The notes beneath the pieces were generated by a model that did not search any database, was not told the origin of the DNA, and saw only the letters and a list, made by a program, of their open reading frames with translations. The position numbers and the translations under genes were made by a program. Positions 24,133 through 37,800 of a stretch of 64,000 nt of DNA are shown here, in pieces. Location of the stretch: assembly GCA_032433765.1 (NCBI GenBank), contig JAVIAB010000046.1, positions 59,730,482 through 59,794,481 on the forward strand, read 5' to 3'. Position 1 is the stretch's first letter; every line of letters starts with the position of its first letter. Origin of the DNA: Megaustenia siamemsis (taxonomy: Eukaryota; Mollusca; Gastropoda; Stylommatophora; Ariophantidae).

Positions 24133-27100
24133 TCATTCTTCACATCATCATTTGTGTCTGTGAGTCTGTCCACACATTCTTCACATCATCATTTATGTCT
24201 GTGAGTCTGTCCACACATTCTTCACATCATCATTTGTGTCTGTGAGTCTGTCCACTAATTCTTCACATCATCATTTATGTCTGTGAGTCTGTCCACACAT
24301 TCTTCACATCATCATTTGTGTCTGTGAGTCTGTCCACACATTCTTCACATCATCATTTGTGTCTGTGAGTCTGTCCACACATTCTTCACATCATCATTTA
24401 TGTCTGTGAGTCTGTCCACACATTCTTCACATCATCATTTGTGTCTGTGAGTCTGTCCACACATTCTTCACATCATCATTTGTGTCTGTGAGTCTGTCCA
24501 CACATTCTTCACATCATCATTTGTGTCTGTGAGTCTGTCCACACATTCTTCACATCATCATTTGTGTCTGTGAGTCTGTCCACACATTCTTCACATCATC
24601 ATTTGTGTCTGTGAGTCTGTCCACACATTCTTCACATCATCATTTGTGTCTGTGAGTCTGTCCACTAATTCTTCACATCATCATTTGTGTCTGTAAGTCT
24701 GTCCACTAATTCTTCACATCATCATTTGTGTCTGTGAGTCTGTCCACACATTCTTCACATCATCATTTGTGTCTGTGAGTCTGTCCACTAATTCTTCACA
24801 TCATCATTTGTGTCTGTGAGTCTGTCCACACATTCTTCACATCATCATTTGTGTCTGTAAGTCTGTCCACTAATTCTTCACATCATCATTAGTGTCTGTG
24901 AGTCTGTCCACACATTCTTCACATCATCATTTGTGTCTGTGAGTCTGTCCACACATTCTTCACATCATCATTTGTGTCTGTGAGTCTGTCCACACATTCT
25001 TCACATCATCATTTGTGTCTGTGAGTCTGTCCACTAATTCTTCACATCATCGTTTGTGTCTGTGAGTCTGTCCACACATTCTTCACATCATCATTTGTAT
25101 CTGTGATGAGTCTGTCCACACATTCTTCACATCATCATTTGTGTCTGTGAGTCTGTCCACTAATTCTTCACATCATCATTTATGTCTGTGAGTCTGTCCA
25201 CACATTCTTCACATCATCATTTGTGTCTGTGAGTATGTCTACACATTCTTCACATCATCATTTATGTCTGTGAGTCTGTCCACACATTCTTCACATCATC
25301 ATTTGTGTCTGTGAGTCTGTCCACACATTCTTCACATCATCATTTGTGTCTGTGAGTCTGTCCACTAATTCTTCACATCATCATTTGTGTCTGTGAGTCT
25401 GTCCACTAATTCTTCACATCATCATTTATGTCTGTGAGTCTGTCCACTAATTCTTCACATCATCATTTATGTCTGTGAGTCTGTCCACTAATTCTTCACA
25501 TCATCATTTATGTCTGTGAGTCTGTCCACTAATTCTTCACATCATCATTTGTGTCTGTGAGTCTGTCCACACATTCTTCACATCATCATTAGTGTCTGTG
25601 AGTCTGTCCACACATTCTTCACATCATCATTTATGTCTGTGAGTCTGTCCACTAATTCTTCACATCATCATTTGTGTCTGTGATGAGTCTGTCCACACAT
25701 TCTTCACATCATCATTTGTGTCTGTGAGTATGTCTACACATTCTTCACATCATCATTTGTGTCTGTGAGTCTGTCCACTAATTCTTCACATCATCATTTG
25801 TGTCTGTGTGTCTGTCCACTAATTCTTCACATCATCATTTGTGTCTGTGAGTCTGTCCACACATTCTTCACAACATCATTTGTGTCTGTGAGTCTGTCCA
25901 CACATTCTTCACATCATCATTTGTGTCTGTGAGTCTGTCCACACATTCTTCACATCATCATTTGTGTCTGTGAGTCTGTCCACTAATTCTTCACATCATC
26001 ATTTGTGTCTGTGAGTCTGTCCACTAATTCTTCACATCATCATTTATGTCTGTGAGTCTGTCCACACATTCTTCACATCATCATTTGTGTCTGTGAGTCT
26101 GTCCACACATTCTTCACATCATCATTTGTGTCTGTGAGTCTGTCCACACATTCTTCACATCATCATTTGTGTCTGTGAGTCTGTCCACACATTCTTCACA
26201 TCATCATTTGTGTCTGTGAGTCTGTCCACTAATTCTTCACATCATCATTTGTGTCTGTGAGTCTGTCCACTAATTCTTCACATCATCATTTATGTCTGTG
26301 AGTCTGTCCACACATTCTTCACATCATCATTTGTGTCTGTGAGTCTGTCCACACATTCTTCACATCATCATTTATGTCTGTGAGTCTGTCCACTAATTCT
26401 TCACATCATCATTTATGTCTGTGAGCCTGTCCACACATTCTTCACATCATCATTTGTGTCTGTGAGTCTGTCCACACATTCTTCACATCATCATATGTGT
26501 CTGTGATGAGTCTGTCCACACATTCTTCACATCATTTTTTGTGTCTGTGAGTATGTCTACACATTCTTCACATCATCATTTGTGTCTGTGAGTCTGTCCA
26601 CACATTCTTCACATCATCATTTGTGTCTGTGAGTCTGTCCACACATTCTTCACATCATCATTTGTGTCTGTGAGTCTGTCCACACATTCTTCACATCATC
26701 ATTTGCGTCTGTGAGTCTGTCCACACATTCTTCACATCATCATTTGTGTCTGTAAGTCTGTCCACACATTCTTCACATCATCATTTGTGTCTGTAAGTCT
26801 GTCCACTAATTCTTCACATCATCATTTGTGTCTGTGAGTCTGTCCACACATTCTTCACATCATCATTTGTGTCTGTGAGTCTGTCCACACATTCTTCACA
26901 TCATCATTTGTGTCTGTGAGTCTGTCCACTAATTCTTCACATCATCATTTGTGTCTGTGAGTATGTCCACACATTCTTCACATCATCATTTGTGTCTGTG
27001 AGTCTGTCCACACATTCTTCACATCATCATTTGTGTCTGTGAGTCTGTCCACACATTCTTCACATCATCATTTGTGTCTGTGAGTCTGTCCACACATTCT

Positions 27101-29273
27101 TCACATCATCATTTGTGTCTGTGAGTCTGTCCACTAATTCTTCACATCATCATTTGTGTCTGTGAGTCTGTCCACACATTCTTCACATCATCATTTGTGT
27201 CTGTAAGTCTGTCCACTAATTCTTCACATCATCGTTTGTGTCTGTGAGTCTGTCCACACATTCTTCACATCATCATTTGTGTCTGTAAGTCTGTCCACTA
27301 ATTCTTCACATCATCGTTTGTGTCTGTGAGTCTGTCCACACATTCTTCACATCATCGTTTGTGTCTGTGAGTCTGTCCACACATTCTTCACATCATCATT
27401 TGTGTCTGTGAGTCTGTCCACACATTCTTCACATCATCATTTGTGTCTGTGAGTCTGTCCACTAATTCTTCACATCATCATTTGTGTCTGTGAGTCTGTC
27501 CACACATTCTTCACATCATCATTTGTGTCTGTAAGTCTGTCCACTAATTCTTCACATCATCATTTGTGTCTGTGAGTCTGTCCACACATTCTTCACAACA
27601 TCATTTGTGTCTGTGAGTCTGTCCACACATTCTTCACATCATCATTAGTGTCTGTGAGTCTGTCCACACATTCTTCACATCATCATTTGTGTCTGTGAGT
27701 CTGTCCACTAATTCTTCACATCATCATTTGTGTCTGTGAGTCTGTCCACACATTCTTCACATCATCATTTGTGTCTGTGAGTCTGTCCACACATTCTTCA
27801 CATCATCATTTGTGTCTGTGAGTCTGTCCACTAATTCTTCACATCATCATTTGTGTCTGTGAGTCTGTCCACACATTCTTCACATCATCATTTGTGTCTG
27901 TGAGTCTGTCCACTAATTCTTCACATCATCATTTGTGTCTGTGAGTCTGTCCACTAATTCTTCACATCATCATTTGTGTCTGTGAGTCTGTCCACACATT
28001 CTTCACATCATCATTTGTGTCTGTAAGTCTGTCCACTAATTCTTCACATCATCATTTGTGTCTGTGAGTCTGTCCACACATTCTTCACAACATCATTTGT
28101 GTCTGTGAGTCTGTCCACACATTCTTCACATCATCATTAGTGTCTGTGAGTCTGTCCACACATTCTTCACATCATCATTTGTGTCTGTGAGTCTGTCCAC
28201 TAATTCTTCACATCATCATTTGTGTCTGTGAGTCTGTCCACACATTCTTCACATCATCATTTGTGTCTGTGAGTCTGTCCACTAATTCTTCACATCATCA
28301 TTTGTGTCTGTGAGTCTGTCCACACATTCTTCACATCATCATTTGTGTCTGTGAGTCTGTCCACTAATTCTTCACATCATCATTTGTGTCTGTGAGTCTG
28401 TCCACTAATTCTTCACATCATCATTTGTGTCTGTGAGTCTGTCCACACATTCTTCACATCATCATTTGCGTCTGTGAGTCTGTCCACACATTCTTCACAT
28501 CATCATTTGTGTCTGTAAGTCTGTCCACACATTCTTCACATCATCATTTGTGTCTGTAAGTCTGTCCACTAATTCTTCACATCATCATTTGTGTCTGTGA
28601 GTCTGTCCACACATTCTTCACATCATCATTTGTGTCTGTGAGTCTGTCCACTAATTCTTCACATCATCATTTGTGTCTGTGAGTCTGTCCACACATTCTT
28701 CACATCATCATTTGTGTCTGTAAGTCTGTCCACTAATTCTTCACATCATCATTTGTGTCTGTGAGTATGTCCACACATTCTTCACATCATTTTGTGTCTG
28801 TAAGTCTGTCCACTAATTCTTCACATCATTTTTTGTGTCTGTGAGTCTGTCCACACATTCTTCACATCATCATTTGTGTCTGTAAGTCTGTCCACACATT
28901 CTTCACATCATCATTTGTGTCTGTGAGTCTGTCCACTAATTCTTCACATCATCATTTGTGTCTGTGAGTCTGTCCACACATTCTTCACATCATCATTAGT
29001 GTCTGTGAGTCTGTCCACACATTCTTCACATCATCATTTGTGTCTGTGAGTCTGTCCACACATTCTTCACATCATCATTTGTGTCTGTGAGTCTGTCCAC
29101 ACATTCTTCACATCATCATTTGTGTCTGTGAGTCTGTCCACACATTCTTCACATCATCATTTGTGTCTGTGAGTCTGTCCACTAATTCTTCACATCATCA
29201 TTTGTGTCTGTGAGTCTGTCCACACATTCTTCACATCATCATTTGTGTCTGTAAGTCTGTCCACTAATTCTTC
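24133..29273. repeat. 41-bp minisatellite, subfamily 1 (about 125 copies)
   Basis: The unit contains ATTCTTCACATCATCATTTG, TGTCTGTGAG and TCTGTCCACAC. Two main alleles alternate, ending CCACACATTC or CCACTAATTC, with minor variants TGTAAGTC and TATGTC. It lies 127 bp after the Gypsy element in the same intron. Blocks of a few hundred bases recur (for example about 27540-27840 and 27980-28280), showing recent segmental amplification. Confidence 0.97.
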
Positions 29274-30872
29274 ACAGAAATAGTTGTATCTGCAAGTCTG
29301 TCTGAACATTCTTCACAGCAACAGTTGTATCTACAAGTCTGTCTGAACATTCTTCACAGCAACAGTTGTATCTACAAGTCTGTCCAAACATTCTTCACAG
29401 CAACAGTTTTATCTGCAAGTCTGTCTGAACATTCTTCATAGCAATAGTTGTATCTGCAAGTCTGTCCAAACATTCTTCACAGCAACAGTTTTATCTGCAA
29501 GTCTGTCTCAACATTCTTCATAGCAATAGTTGTATCTGCATGTCTGTCTCAACATTCTTCATAGCAATAGTTGTATCTGCAAGTCTGTCTCAACATTCTT
29601 CATAGCAATAATTGTATTTGCAAGTCTGTCTCAACATTCTTCACAGCAACAGTTGTATTTGCAAGTCTGTCTCAACATTCTTCACAGCAACAGTTGTATT
29701 TGCAAGTCTGTCTCAACATTCTTCACAGCAACAGTTGTATTTGCAAGTCTGTCTCAACATTCTTCACAGCAACAGTTGTATTTGCAAGTCAGTCTCAACA
29801 TTCTTCATAGCAATAGTTATATTTGCATGTCTGTCTCAACATTCTTCACAGCAATAGTTGTATTTGCAAGTCTGTCTCAACATTCTTCACAGCAATAGTT
29901 GTATCTGAAAGTCTGTCTCACCATTCTTCACAGCAATAGTTGTATCTGAAAGTCTGCCTCAACATTCTTCATAGCAATAGTTGTATCTGAAAGTCTGTCT
30001 CAACATTCTTCACATCAATAGCTGTATCTGCAAGTCTGTCTCAACATTCTTCATAGCAATAGTTGTATCTGAAAGTCTGTCTCAACATTCTTCATAGCAA
30101 TAGTTGTATCTGAAAGTCTGTCTCAACATTCTTCACATCAATAGCTGTATCTGCAAGTCTGTCTCAACATTCTTCATAGCAATAGTTGTATCTGAAAGTC
30201 TGTCTCAACATTCTTCATAGCAATAGTTTTATCTGAAAGTCTGAACATTCTTCATAGCAATAGTTGTATCTGAAAGTCTGTCTCAACATTCTTCACAGCA
30301 ATAGTTGTATCTGCAAGTCTGTCTCAACATTCTTCACATCAATAGCTGTATCTGCAAGTCTGTCTCAACATTCTTCATAGCAATAGTTGTATATAAAAGT
30401 CTGAACATTCTTCATAGCAATAGTTGTATCTAAAAGTCTGAACATTCTTCATAGCAATAGTTGTATCTAGTGGGAACATTCTTCATAGCAATAGTTGTAT
30501 GTGAAAGTCTGAACATTCTTCATAGCAATAGTTGTATCTAAAAGTCTGAACATTCTTCATAGCAATAGTTGTATCTGAAAGTCTGAACATTCTTCATAGC
30601 AATAGTTGTATCTAAAAGTCTGAACATTCTTCATAGCAATAGTTGTATCTAGTGGGAACATTCTTCATAGCAATAGTTGTATCTAAAAGTCTGAACATTC
30701 TTCATAGCAATAGTTGTATCTAGTGGGAACATTCTTCACAGCAATAGTTGTATCTAGTGGGAACATTCTTCATAGCAATAGTTGTATCTAAAAGTCTGAA
30801 CATTCTTCATAGCAATAGTTGTATCTAGTGGGAACATTCTTCACAGCAATAGTTGTATCTAGTGGGAACATT
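29274..30872. repeat. 41-bp minisatellite, subfamily 2, decaying to 37 and 34 bp
   Basis: Continues directly from subfamily 1 with the same length and phase, but units now read ATTCTTCACAGCAATAGTTG, TATCTGCAAG and TCTGTCTCAAC. From about 30.4 kb units shorten to 37 bp (AAAAGTCTGAAC) and 34 bp (TAGTGGGAAC). Homology to subfamily 1 is plain (ATTCTTCACA...AGTCTGTC), so this is the older, diverged flank of one array. Confidence 0.95.
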
Positions 30873-31769
30873 GGTAGAGCATCTGTGATAAGTAGAAGGT
30901 TCATTTAGAATCAAAGATCATTGGGTGTTGTGAAGTGGGACAGTACTGCTTTCACAGTTTAGATTTTCCTGGTTGGTGTATCCGGAGTGCACAACTGTCT
31001 CCTGGCAGCAATGATTGCCTAATGCCTCTACAAGTTCCAGTGGCTAGCCCAACACCAACTGTCTGTGGATCTTAAAGGCTAGTTTCTGTGAAGAAATTGA
31101 TGCTGTCATCTTGTCTGTTCCAAATACAGAAATGTTCATCATTCTTGCTGACTTCAGTGCTACATAAGGGAGAGGCCATAGAGAACAAATAGTTTGTAGA
31201 CAAGTGCAGTAACGCACACACACACACACATTGTTTCATTGATCTACTCAAAATGAAACTTCCATGATGCATCCTCATCCTATATAATGACACCTCATTA
31301 AAACAAAACGTACAGGTTCCCTTCCCTGCCCTGTTAGACATATAAGATATATGGTGCTTGTGACCACGGCACATTTTAATTGACGTGGTCAGTATCACAC
31401 AAGGTTGCCTTCTTTCTGGTACCTATTTTTAAAGGTTTGGTGAACCTCAGAGCTTGTCCGAACAAAAATCTGTCACATCTGGGGATTGCACCCGGACCCT
31501 TCTAGTCAAGGAGCAAGCACGTTAGCCACAATACTTTGAGATCAGCCATCTACTCATCACTGAGGCTCCTTCATGTTATTATCTGACAGAACTACTGAGG
31601 AGATGTGAGAGTAACCCAAGCTATGTATAGTGCTGGACTCAGATCTCAAGGCTCTGAGACAGCACTTGATGTATGTGTCTTATAGCTAGCCTGTCATTTC
31701 TCTGTAATTATAGCTCAGATAAGTTATCATACACTACAAAAGGGGTTTACCCATGTTCTTTGTTTTCAG
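30873..31769. other. Single-copy end of B-C intron
   Basis: About 900 bp between the 41-bp array and exon C. It contains a (CA) run at 31211-31231 and a probable SINE remnant at about 31420-31556. No gene is seen. Confidence 0.6.
31420..31556 (-). mobile_element. tRNA-derived SINE remnant
   Basis: On the minus strand GTGGCTAACGTGCTTGCTCC (box A-like) is followed by GGTCCGGGTGCAATCCCC (box B-like), spaced as in a tRNA. A tail with CTCTGAGGTTCACC and a run of A-rich sequence with GGTACC follows. This layout, a tRNA-like head with a short conserved body, matches invertebrate SINEs. The tRNA is not foldable as a functional gene by eye. Confidence 0.6.
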
Positions 31770-31890
31770 ATGTAGGTGACTCCATGATTGAAGTAGTGGG
31801 TTTAGAGAACATATTCCATGTAGGCCAGGTCTATGCTGGTCTCAGGGCATCTGGCAAGAGATTGGCTCAATGCTCCCAGGTTGTCATCAG
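31770..31890 (+). CDS. Diacylglycerol kinase exon C (EVVGLEN…GKRLAQC)
   Basis: Third DGK exon. It reads VGDSMIEVVGLENIFHVGQV and then YAGLRASGKRLAQCSQVVI. This matches the family core (LLEVVGLEG, GQIYTGLKSAGRRLAQC) without gaps, from memory. The acceptor is TGTTTTCAG at 31761-31769 and the exon ends AG|GTTCGC, in phase 2. The donor GTTCGC is a poor match to GTRAGT. Reading through it adds about 24 unrelated codons before a stop at about 31963, so poor splicing here would truncate the enzyme. The intron before it (18.7 kb) contains the whole Gypsy element and 6.7 kb of 41-bp repeats. Confidence 0.93.
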
Positions 31891-32046
31891 GTTCGCCATC
31901 TTTAACACACTTTATTGTGCTCTAAATGTCATATACTTACTGCAGACTGAGCTGCACAATTAGAGATTGACATTTAGCTGTCTTCTTCTTGTTTATTGTT
32001 AAAATGATCTTTGGGTTTTTCTCTGCTTCTTAAAGAGTTACCACTT

Positions 32047-32991
32047 GTAAGGTATGATATAAAGGTACTGTTGGAGAGAGCATGAATCTATCAGTTGTGA
32101 GGTATGATATAGTGGTACTGTTGGAGAGAGCATGAATCTATCAGTTGTAAGGTATGATATAAAGGTACTGTTGGAGAGAGCATGAATCTATCAGTTGTAA
32201 GGTATGATATAAAGGTACTGTTGGAGAGAGCATGAATCTACCAGACCAGTTGTAAGGTATGATATAAAGGTACTGTTGGAGAGAGCATGAATCTACCAGT
32301 TGTAAGGTATGATATAAAGGTACTGTTGGAGAGAGCATGAATCTACCAGTTGTAAGGTATGATATAAAGGTACTGTTGGAGAGAGCATGAATCTACCAGT
32401 TGTAAGGTATGATCTAAAGGTACTGTTGGAGAGAGCATGAATCTATGAGTTGTAAGGTATGATATAATGGTACTGTTGGAGAGAGCATGAATCTATCAGT
32501 TGTAAGGTATGATATAAAGGTACTGTTGGAGAGAGCATGAATCTATCAGTTGTAACGTATGATATAAAGGTAGTGTTGGAGAGAGCGTGAATCTATCAGT
32601 TGTAAGGTATGATATAAAGGTACTGTTAGAGAGAGCATGATATAATGGTACTGTTGGAGAGAGCATGAATCTACCAGTTGTGTGGTATGATATAAAGGTA
32701 CTGTTGGAGAGAGCATGAATCTACCAGTTGTAATATATGATATAAAGGTACTGTTGGAGAGAGCATGAATTTACCAGTTGTGAGGTATGATTTAATGGTA
32801 CTGTTGGAGAAAATGAATCTACCAGTTGTGTGGTATGATATAAAGGTACTGTTGGAGAAAGAATGAATCTACCAGTTGTGTGGTATGATATAAAGGTACT
32901 GTTGGAGAGAGCATGAATCTACCAGTTGTGTGGTATGATATAAAGGTACTGTTGGAGAGAGCATGAATCTACCAGTTGTGAGGTATGATAT
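32047..32991. repeat. 50-bp minisatellite (about 19 copies), part 1
   Basis: Units contain AAGGTATGATATAAAGGTAC and TGTTGGAGAGAGCATGAATC, then TACCAGTTGT. It lies in the DGK C-D intron. It is interrupted at 32992 by a LINE 3' end and resumes at 33520. Confidence 0.95.
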
Positions 32992-33519
32992 AGAATAGCT
33001 CAGGCCAAAATAGCATTTCAGAAAATGAAAAATATCTTATGCAAGAAATCTGTGTCAAGAAAAATGAGAAAGAGAGTTCGTCGGTGCTATGTAGAACCAA
33101 TTCTGACCTATGGAAGCGAATCATAGACAGTAGACAAACAAATGAAAAGACGATTAGAGGCCACAGAGATGGGATTTCTCAGAAGAATGTTGAAAGTTTC
33201 CTGGACAGCTAAAAAGACCAATGAGGAAGTTCTCAACGAGACCAACACAAAAAGGGAGCTCTTAAAAAACATCAGAAAGAAGCAATCAACATTTTTCGGG
33301 CACATCATGAGAAGAGGAAAGTTGGAATACTTGGTTACAACTGGCAAAATAAAAGGAAAGAGAGATCGCGGACGACAAAGGGAGAAAATACTGGATAGCT
33401 TGGTGTCATGGCATGGAAAACAGTCAACAACAGAACTGATACGATGCACTGTAGATAGAAGATTGTGGAGGGTCATGATCACCTGCGCCAACCGGTATGG
33501 CACATGATGATGATGATGA
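32992..33519 (+). mobile_element. 5'-truncated RTE-like LINE 3' end nested in the 50-bp array
   Basis: Encodes the C-terminus of an endonuclease/reverse-transcriptase LINE: IAQAKIAFQKMKN, then RRLEATEMGFLRRMLKV, then GKRDRGRQREKILDSLVSWHG. It ends with a (TGA)n tail at 33505-33519. The array motif AGGTATGATAT is found both just before and just after, which fits a target duplication of about 11 bp. An in-frame TAG at 33124 replaces a Trp codon found in the sister copy at 44.7 kb. It covers only about the last 170 codons, so it cannot be active. Confidence 0.9.
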
Positions 33520-33607
33520 GGTATGATATAAAGTTACTGTTGGAATGAACATGAATCTACCAATTGTAAGGTATGATATAAAGGTACTATTGGAGAGAGC
33601 ATGAATC
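33520..33607. repeat. 50-bp minisatellite, part 2
   Basis: Two further, diverged copies of the 50-bp unit after the LINE insertion. Confidence 0.9.
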
Positions 33608-34098
33608 TATAATCCTTGAATATGTTCCTGGCTTAGGTCCGATTTATGGCCCAAAATATGGTACACTGATCATTAGTCCAGCTTGTATATTCGCTTTATC
33701 TTTTCATTGTTCATTGTTGATTTGCTGTTTACAAGCGTTTGTTTCATGTTTCACCATCAGCTGAAGGATTTCCACAGACAGAAGTAAATACAAATACTTT
33801 GCACTTATTGCCAAACATATCAAAAGTTGCACTTTTACAATATGTTATTTAGACATTTTTGATGAAGCATGCAGATTGCTTGAAATAGAAAACAATATCT
33901 GGCCTGACATAATTTGTCAGAGGTCATAATTAGGAAGGTACACAGAGGGGATAAAACACATTGTATTTGGTCTTATGAAATGTTAGGAGGCTCTTGTTAT
34001 CTAGGTTTGAAATATAAGAAAGATTAAAACAAGTCAGGTAGATGTTTGCACAATAAGAGCATGTTGTGATAGCTGACCCCAGTGTTTCTATGTAACAG
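33608..34098. other. Single-copy end of C-D intron, with an interspersed repeat copy
   Basis: About 490 bp up to the exon D acceptor. GTTCCTGGCTTAGGTCCGAT at about 33625 and TAATTAGGAAGGTACACAGA at about 33929 have counterparts at about 58975 and 59313, suggesting a diverged interspersed repeat of 300-350 bp. No gene is seen. Confidence 0.5.
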
Positions 34099-34159
34099 GA
34101 CCAGGAAGAGAGTGCCCATGCAGATTGATGGAGAGCCTTGGATGCAGCCACCTTGCACT
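34099..34159 (+). CDS. Diacylglycerol kinase exon D (MQIDGEPWMQPPCT)
   Basis: Short 61-nt DGK exon. It completes an Arg codon and then reads TRKRVPMQIDGEPWMQPPCT. PMQIDGEPWMQ is nearly invariant across type I DGKs, from memory. The acceptor is TATGTAACAG ending at 34098 and the donor is ACT|GTAAGC, close to consensus. It ends in phase 0. The preceding intron is 2.2 kb and holds the 50-bp array with a nested LINE; the following intron is 8.7 kb and is almost wholly four tandem arrays. Confidence 0.93.
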
Positions 34160-34403
34160 GTAAGCTTTATTTCTATCCACAACTTATGGCTAACACAAGT
34201 CCAGTCACAAATAACAACTAAACATAACTGTTATTCATGTGAACCAAGAACAGTACAAAACCAGGGATCATCAACTCTTTGTTATCTTATGTGTGCCAAG
34301 CATCCTGTGCTCAATCTCACTGATGGTATCCTCTCCATAGCTGCAATATTGGCAGATATTCACTTTGTTTTCCTGTATTCAAGTTTTGCTTACTCGTCTC
34401 ACT

Positions 34404-34723
34404 ACTATTGCTCTTATCATCTAGTTATGTATGTCCATAATATTGCTCTTATTATCTAGTTATGTACGCCCATGATATTGCTCTTATCATCCAGTTATGT
34501 ACGCCCATGATATTGCTCTTATCATCTAGTTATGTATGTCCATGATATTGCTCTTATTATCTAGTTATGTACGCCCATGATATTGCACTTATCATCCAGT
34601 TATGTACGCCCATGATATTGCTCTTATCATCTAGTTATGTACGCCCATGATATTGCTCTTTTTGTCTAGTTATGTATGCCCATGATATTGCACTTATCAT
34701 CTAGTTATGTACTCCCATGATAT
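34404..34723. repeat. 35-bp minisatellite (about 9 copies)
   Basis: Units CATGATATTGCTCTTATCAT plus CTAGTTATGTACGCC. Each contains ATGATA-TTGCTCT-TATCAT, a 6-bp inverted repeat. First of four arrays in the DGK D-E intron. Confidence 0.92.
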
Positions 34724-34809
34724 CCCAGTCCACTTGCATCACAGGTGCCAAATCAATCCTTCTGTCAGATGGCCCTAGTCACTTGTCCTATGTGGTTCCA
34801 TCATTGAGA

Positions 34810-37800
34810 CACTGTAGATCTTGTTATTCTCACACATTTCCTGCAGCTGTCTATTGTAACACTACCCTACTGTTGTCATCTGATGTTAAAGTCACTGTAG
34901 ATCTTGTTATTCTCACACATTTCCTGCAGCTGTCTATTGTAACACTACCCTACTGTTGTCATCTGATGTTAAAGTCACTGTAGATCTTGTTATTCTCACA
35001 CATTTCCTGCAGCTGTCTATTGTAACACTACCCTACTGTTGTCATCTGATGTTAAAGTCACTGTAGATCTTGTTATTCTCACACATTTCCTGCAGCTGTC
35101 TATTGTAACACTACCCTACTGTTGTCATCTGATGTTAAAGTCACTGTAGATCTTGTTATTCTCACACATTTCCTGCAGCTGTCTATTGTAACACTACCCT
35201 ACTGTTGTCATCTGATGTTAAAGTCACTGTAGATCTTGTTATTCTCAGACATTTCCTGCAGCTGTCTATTGTAACGCTACCCTACTGTTGTCATCTGATG
35301 TTAAAGTCACTGTAGATCTTGTTATTCTCACACATTTCCTGCAGCTGTCTATTGTAACACTACCCTACTGTTGTCATCTGATGTTAAAGTCACTGTAGAT
35401 CTTGTTATTCTCACACATTTCCTGCAGCTGTCTATTGTAACACTACCCTACTGTTGTCATCTGATGTTAAAGTCACTGTAGATCTTGTTATTCTCACACA
35501 TTTCCTGCAGCTGTCTATTGTAACACTACCCTACTGTTGTCATCTGATGTTAAAGTCACTGTAGATCTTGTTATTCTCACACATTTCCTGCAGCTGTCTA
35601 TTGTAACACTACCCTACTGTTGTCATCTGATGTTAAAGTCACTGTAGATCTTGTTATTCTCACACATTTCCTGCAGCTGTCTATTGTAACACTACCCTAC
35701 TGTTGTCATCTGATGTTAAAGTCACTGTAGATCTTGTTATTCTCACACATTTCCTGCAGCTGTCTATTGTAACACTACCCTACTGTTGTCATCTGATGTT
35801 AAAGTCACTGTAGATCTTGTTATTCTCACACATTTCCTGCAGCTGTCTATTGTAACACTACCCTACTGTTGTCATCTGATGTTAAAGTCACTGTAGATCT
35901 TGTTATTCTCACACATTTCCTGCAGCTGTCTATTGTAACACTACCCTACTGTTGTCATCTGATGTTAAAGTCACTGTAGATCTTGTTATTCTCACACATT
36001 TCCTGCAGCTGTCTATTGTAACACTACCCTACTGTTGTCATCTGATGTTAAAGTCACTGTAGATCTTGTTATTCTCACACATTTCCTGCAGCTGTCTATT
36101 GTAACACTACCCTACTGTTGTCATCTGATGTTAAAGTCACTGTAGATCTTGTTATTCTCACACATTTCCTGCAGCTGTCTATTGTAACACTACCCTACTG
36201 TTGTCATCTGATGTTAAAGTCACTGTAGATCTTGTTATTCTCACACATTTCCTGCAGCTGTCTATTGTAACACTACCCTACTGTTGTCATCTGATGTTAA
36301 AGTCACTGTAGATCTTGTTATTCTCAGACATTTCCTGCAGCTGTCTATTGTAACACTACCCTACTGTTGTCATCTGATGTTAAAGTCACTGTAGATCTTG
36401 TTATTCTCACACATTTCCTGCAGCTGTCTATTGTAACACTACCCTACTGTTGTCATCTGATGTTAAAGTCACTGTAGATCTTGTTATTCTCACACATTTC
36501 CTGCAGCTGTCTATTGTAACACTACCCTACTGTTGTCATCTGGTGTTAAAGTCACTGTAGATCTTGTTATTCTCACACATTTCCTGCAGCTGTCTATTGT
36601 AACACTACCCTACTGTTGTCATCTGGTGTTAAAGTCACTGTAGATCTTGTTATTCTCACACATTTCCTGCAGCTGTCTATTGTAACACTACCCTACTGTT
36701 GTCATCTGATGTTAAAGTCACTGTAGATCTTGTTATTCTCACACATTTCCTGCAGCTGTCTATTGTAACACTACCCTACTGTTGTCATCTGATGTTAAAG
36801 TCACTGTAGATCTTGTTATTCTCACACATTTCCTGCAGCTGTCTATTGTAACACTACCCTACTGTTGTCATCTGGTGTTAAAGTCACTGTAGATCTTGTT
36901 ATTCTCACACATTTCCTGCAGCTGTCTATTGTAACACTACCCTACTGTTGTCATCTGGTGTTAAAGTCACTGTAGATCTTGTTATTCTCACACATTTCCT
37001 GCAGCTGTCTATTGTAACACTACCCTACTGTTGTCATCTGATGTTAAAGTCACTGTAGATCTTGTTATTCTCAGACATTTCCTGCAGCTGTCTATTGTAA
37101 CACTACCCTACTGTTGTCATCTGATGTTAAAGTCACTGTAGATCTTGTTATTCTCACACATTTCCTGCAGCTGTCTATTGTAACACTACCCTACTGTTGT
37201 CATCTGATGTTAAAGTCACTGTAGATCTTGTTATTCTCACACATTTCCTGCAGCTGTCTATTGTAACACTACCCTACTGTTGTCATCTGATGTTAAAGTC
37301 ACTGTAGATCTTGTTATTCTCACACATTTCCTGCAGCTGTCTATTGTAACACTACCCTACTGTTGTCATCTGATGTTAAAGTCACTGTAGATCTTGTTAT
37401 TCTCACACATTTCCTGCAGCTGTCTATTGTAACACTACCCTACTGTTGTCATCTGGTGTTAAAGTCACTGTAGATCTTGTTATTCTCAGACATTTCCTGC
37501 AGCTGTCTATTGTAACACTACCCTACTGTTGTCATCTGATGTTAAAGTCACTGTAGATCTTGTTATTCTCACACATTTCCTGCAGCTGTCTATTGTAACA
37601 CTACCCTACTGTTGTCATCTGATGTTAAAGTCACTGTAGATCTTGTTATTCTCACACATTTCCTGCAGCTGTCTATTGTAACACTACCCTACTGTTGTCA
37701 TCTGATGTTGAAGTCACTGTAGATCTTGTTATTCTCACACATTTCCTGCAGCTGTCTATTGTAACACTACCCTACTGTTGTCATCTGATGTTAAAGTCAC

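Noticed and set aside
31480..31556. A functional tRNA gene
   Set aside because: The box-like motifs are imperfect and are followed by a SINE-type body; no clean cloverleaf is visible.
31673..31963. A separate 96-codon gene
   Set aside because: It is DGK exon C read through from its upstream intron into its downstream intron.
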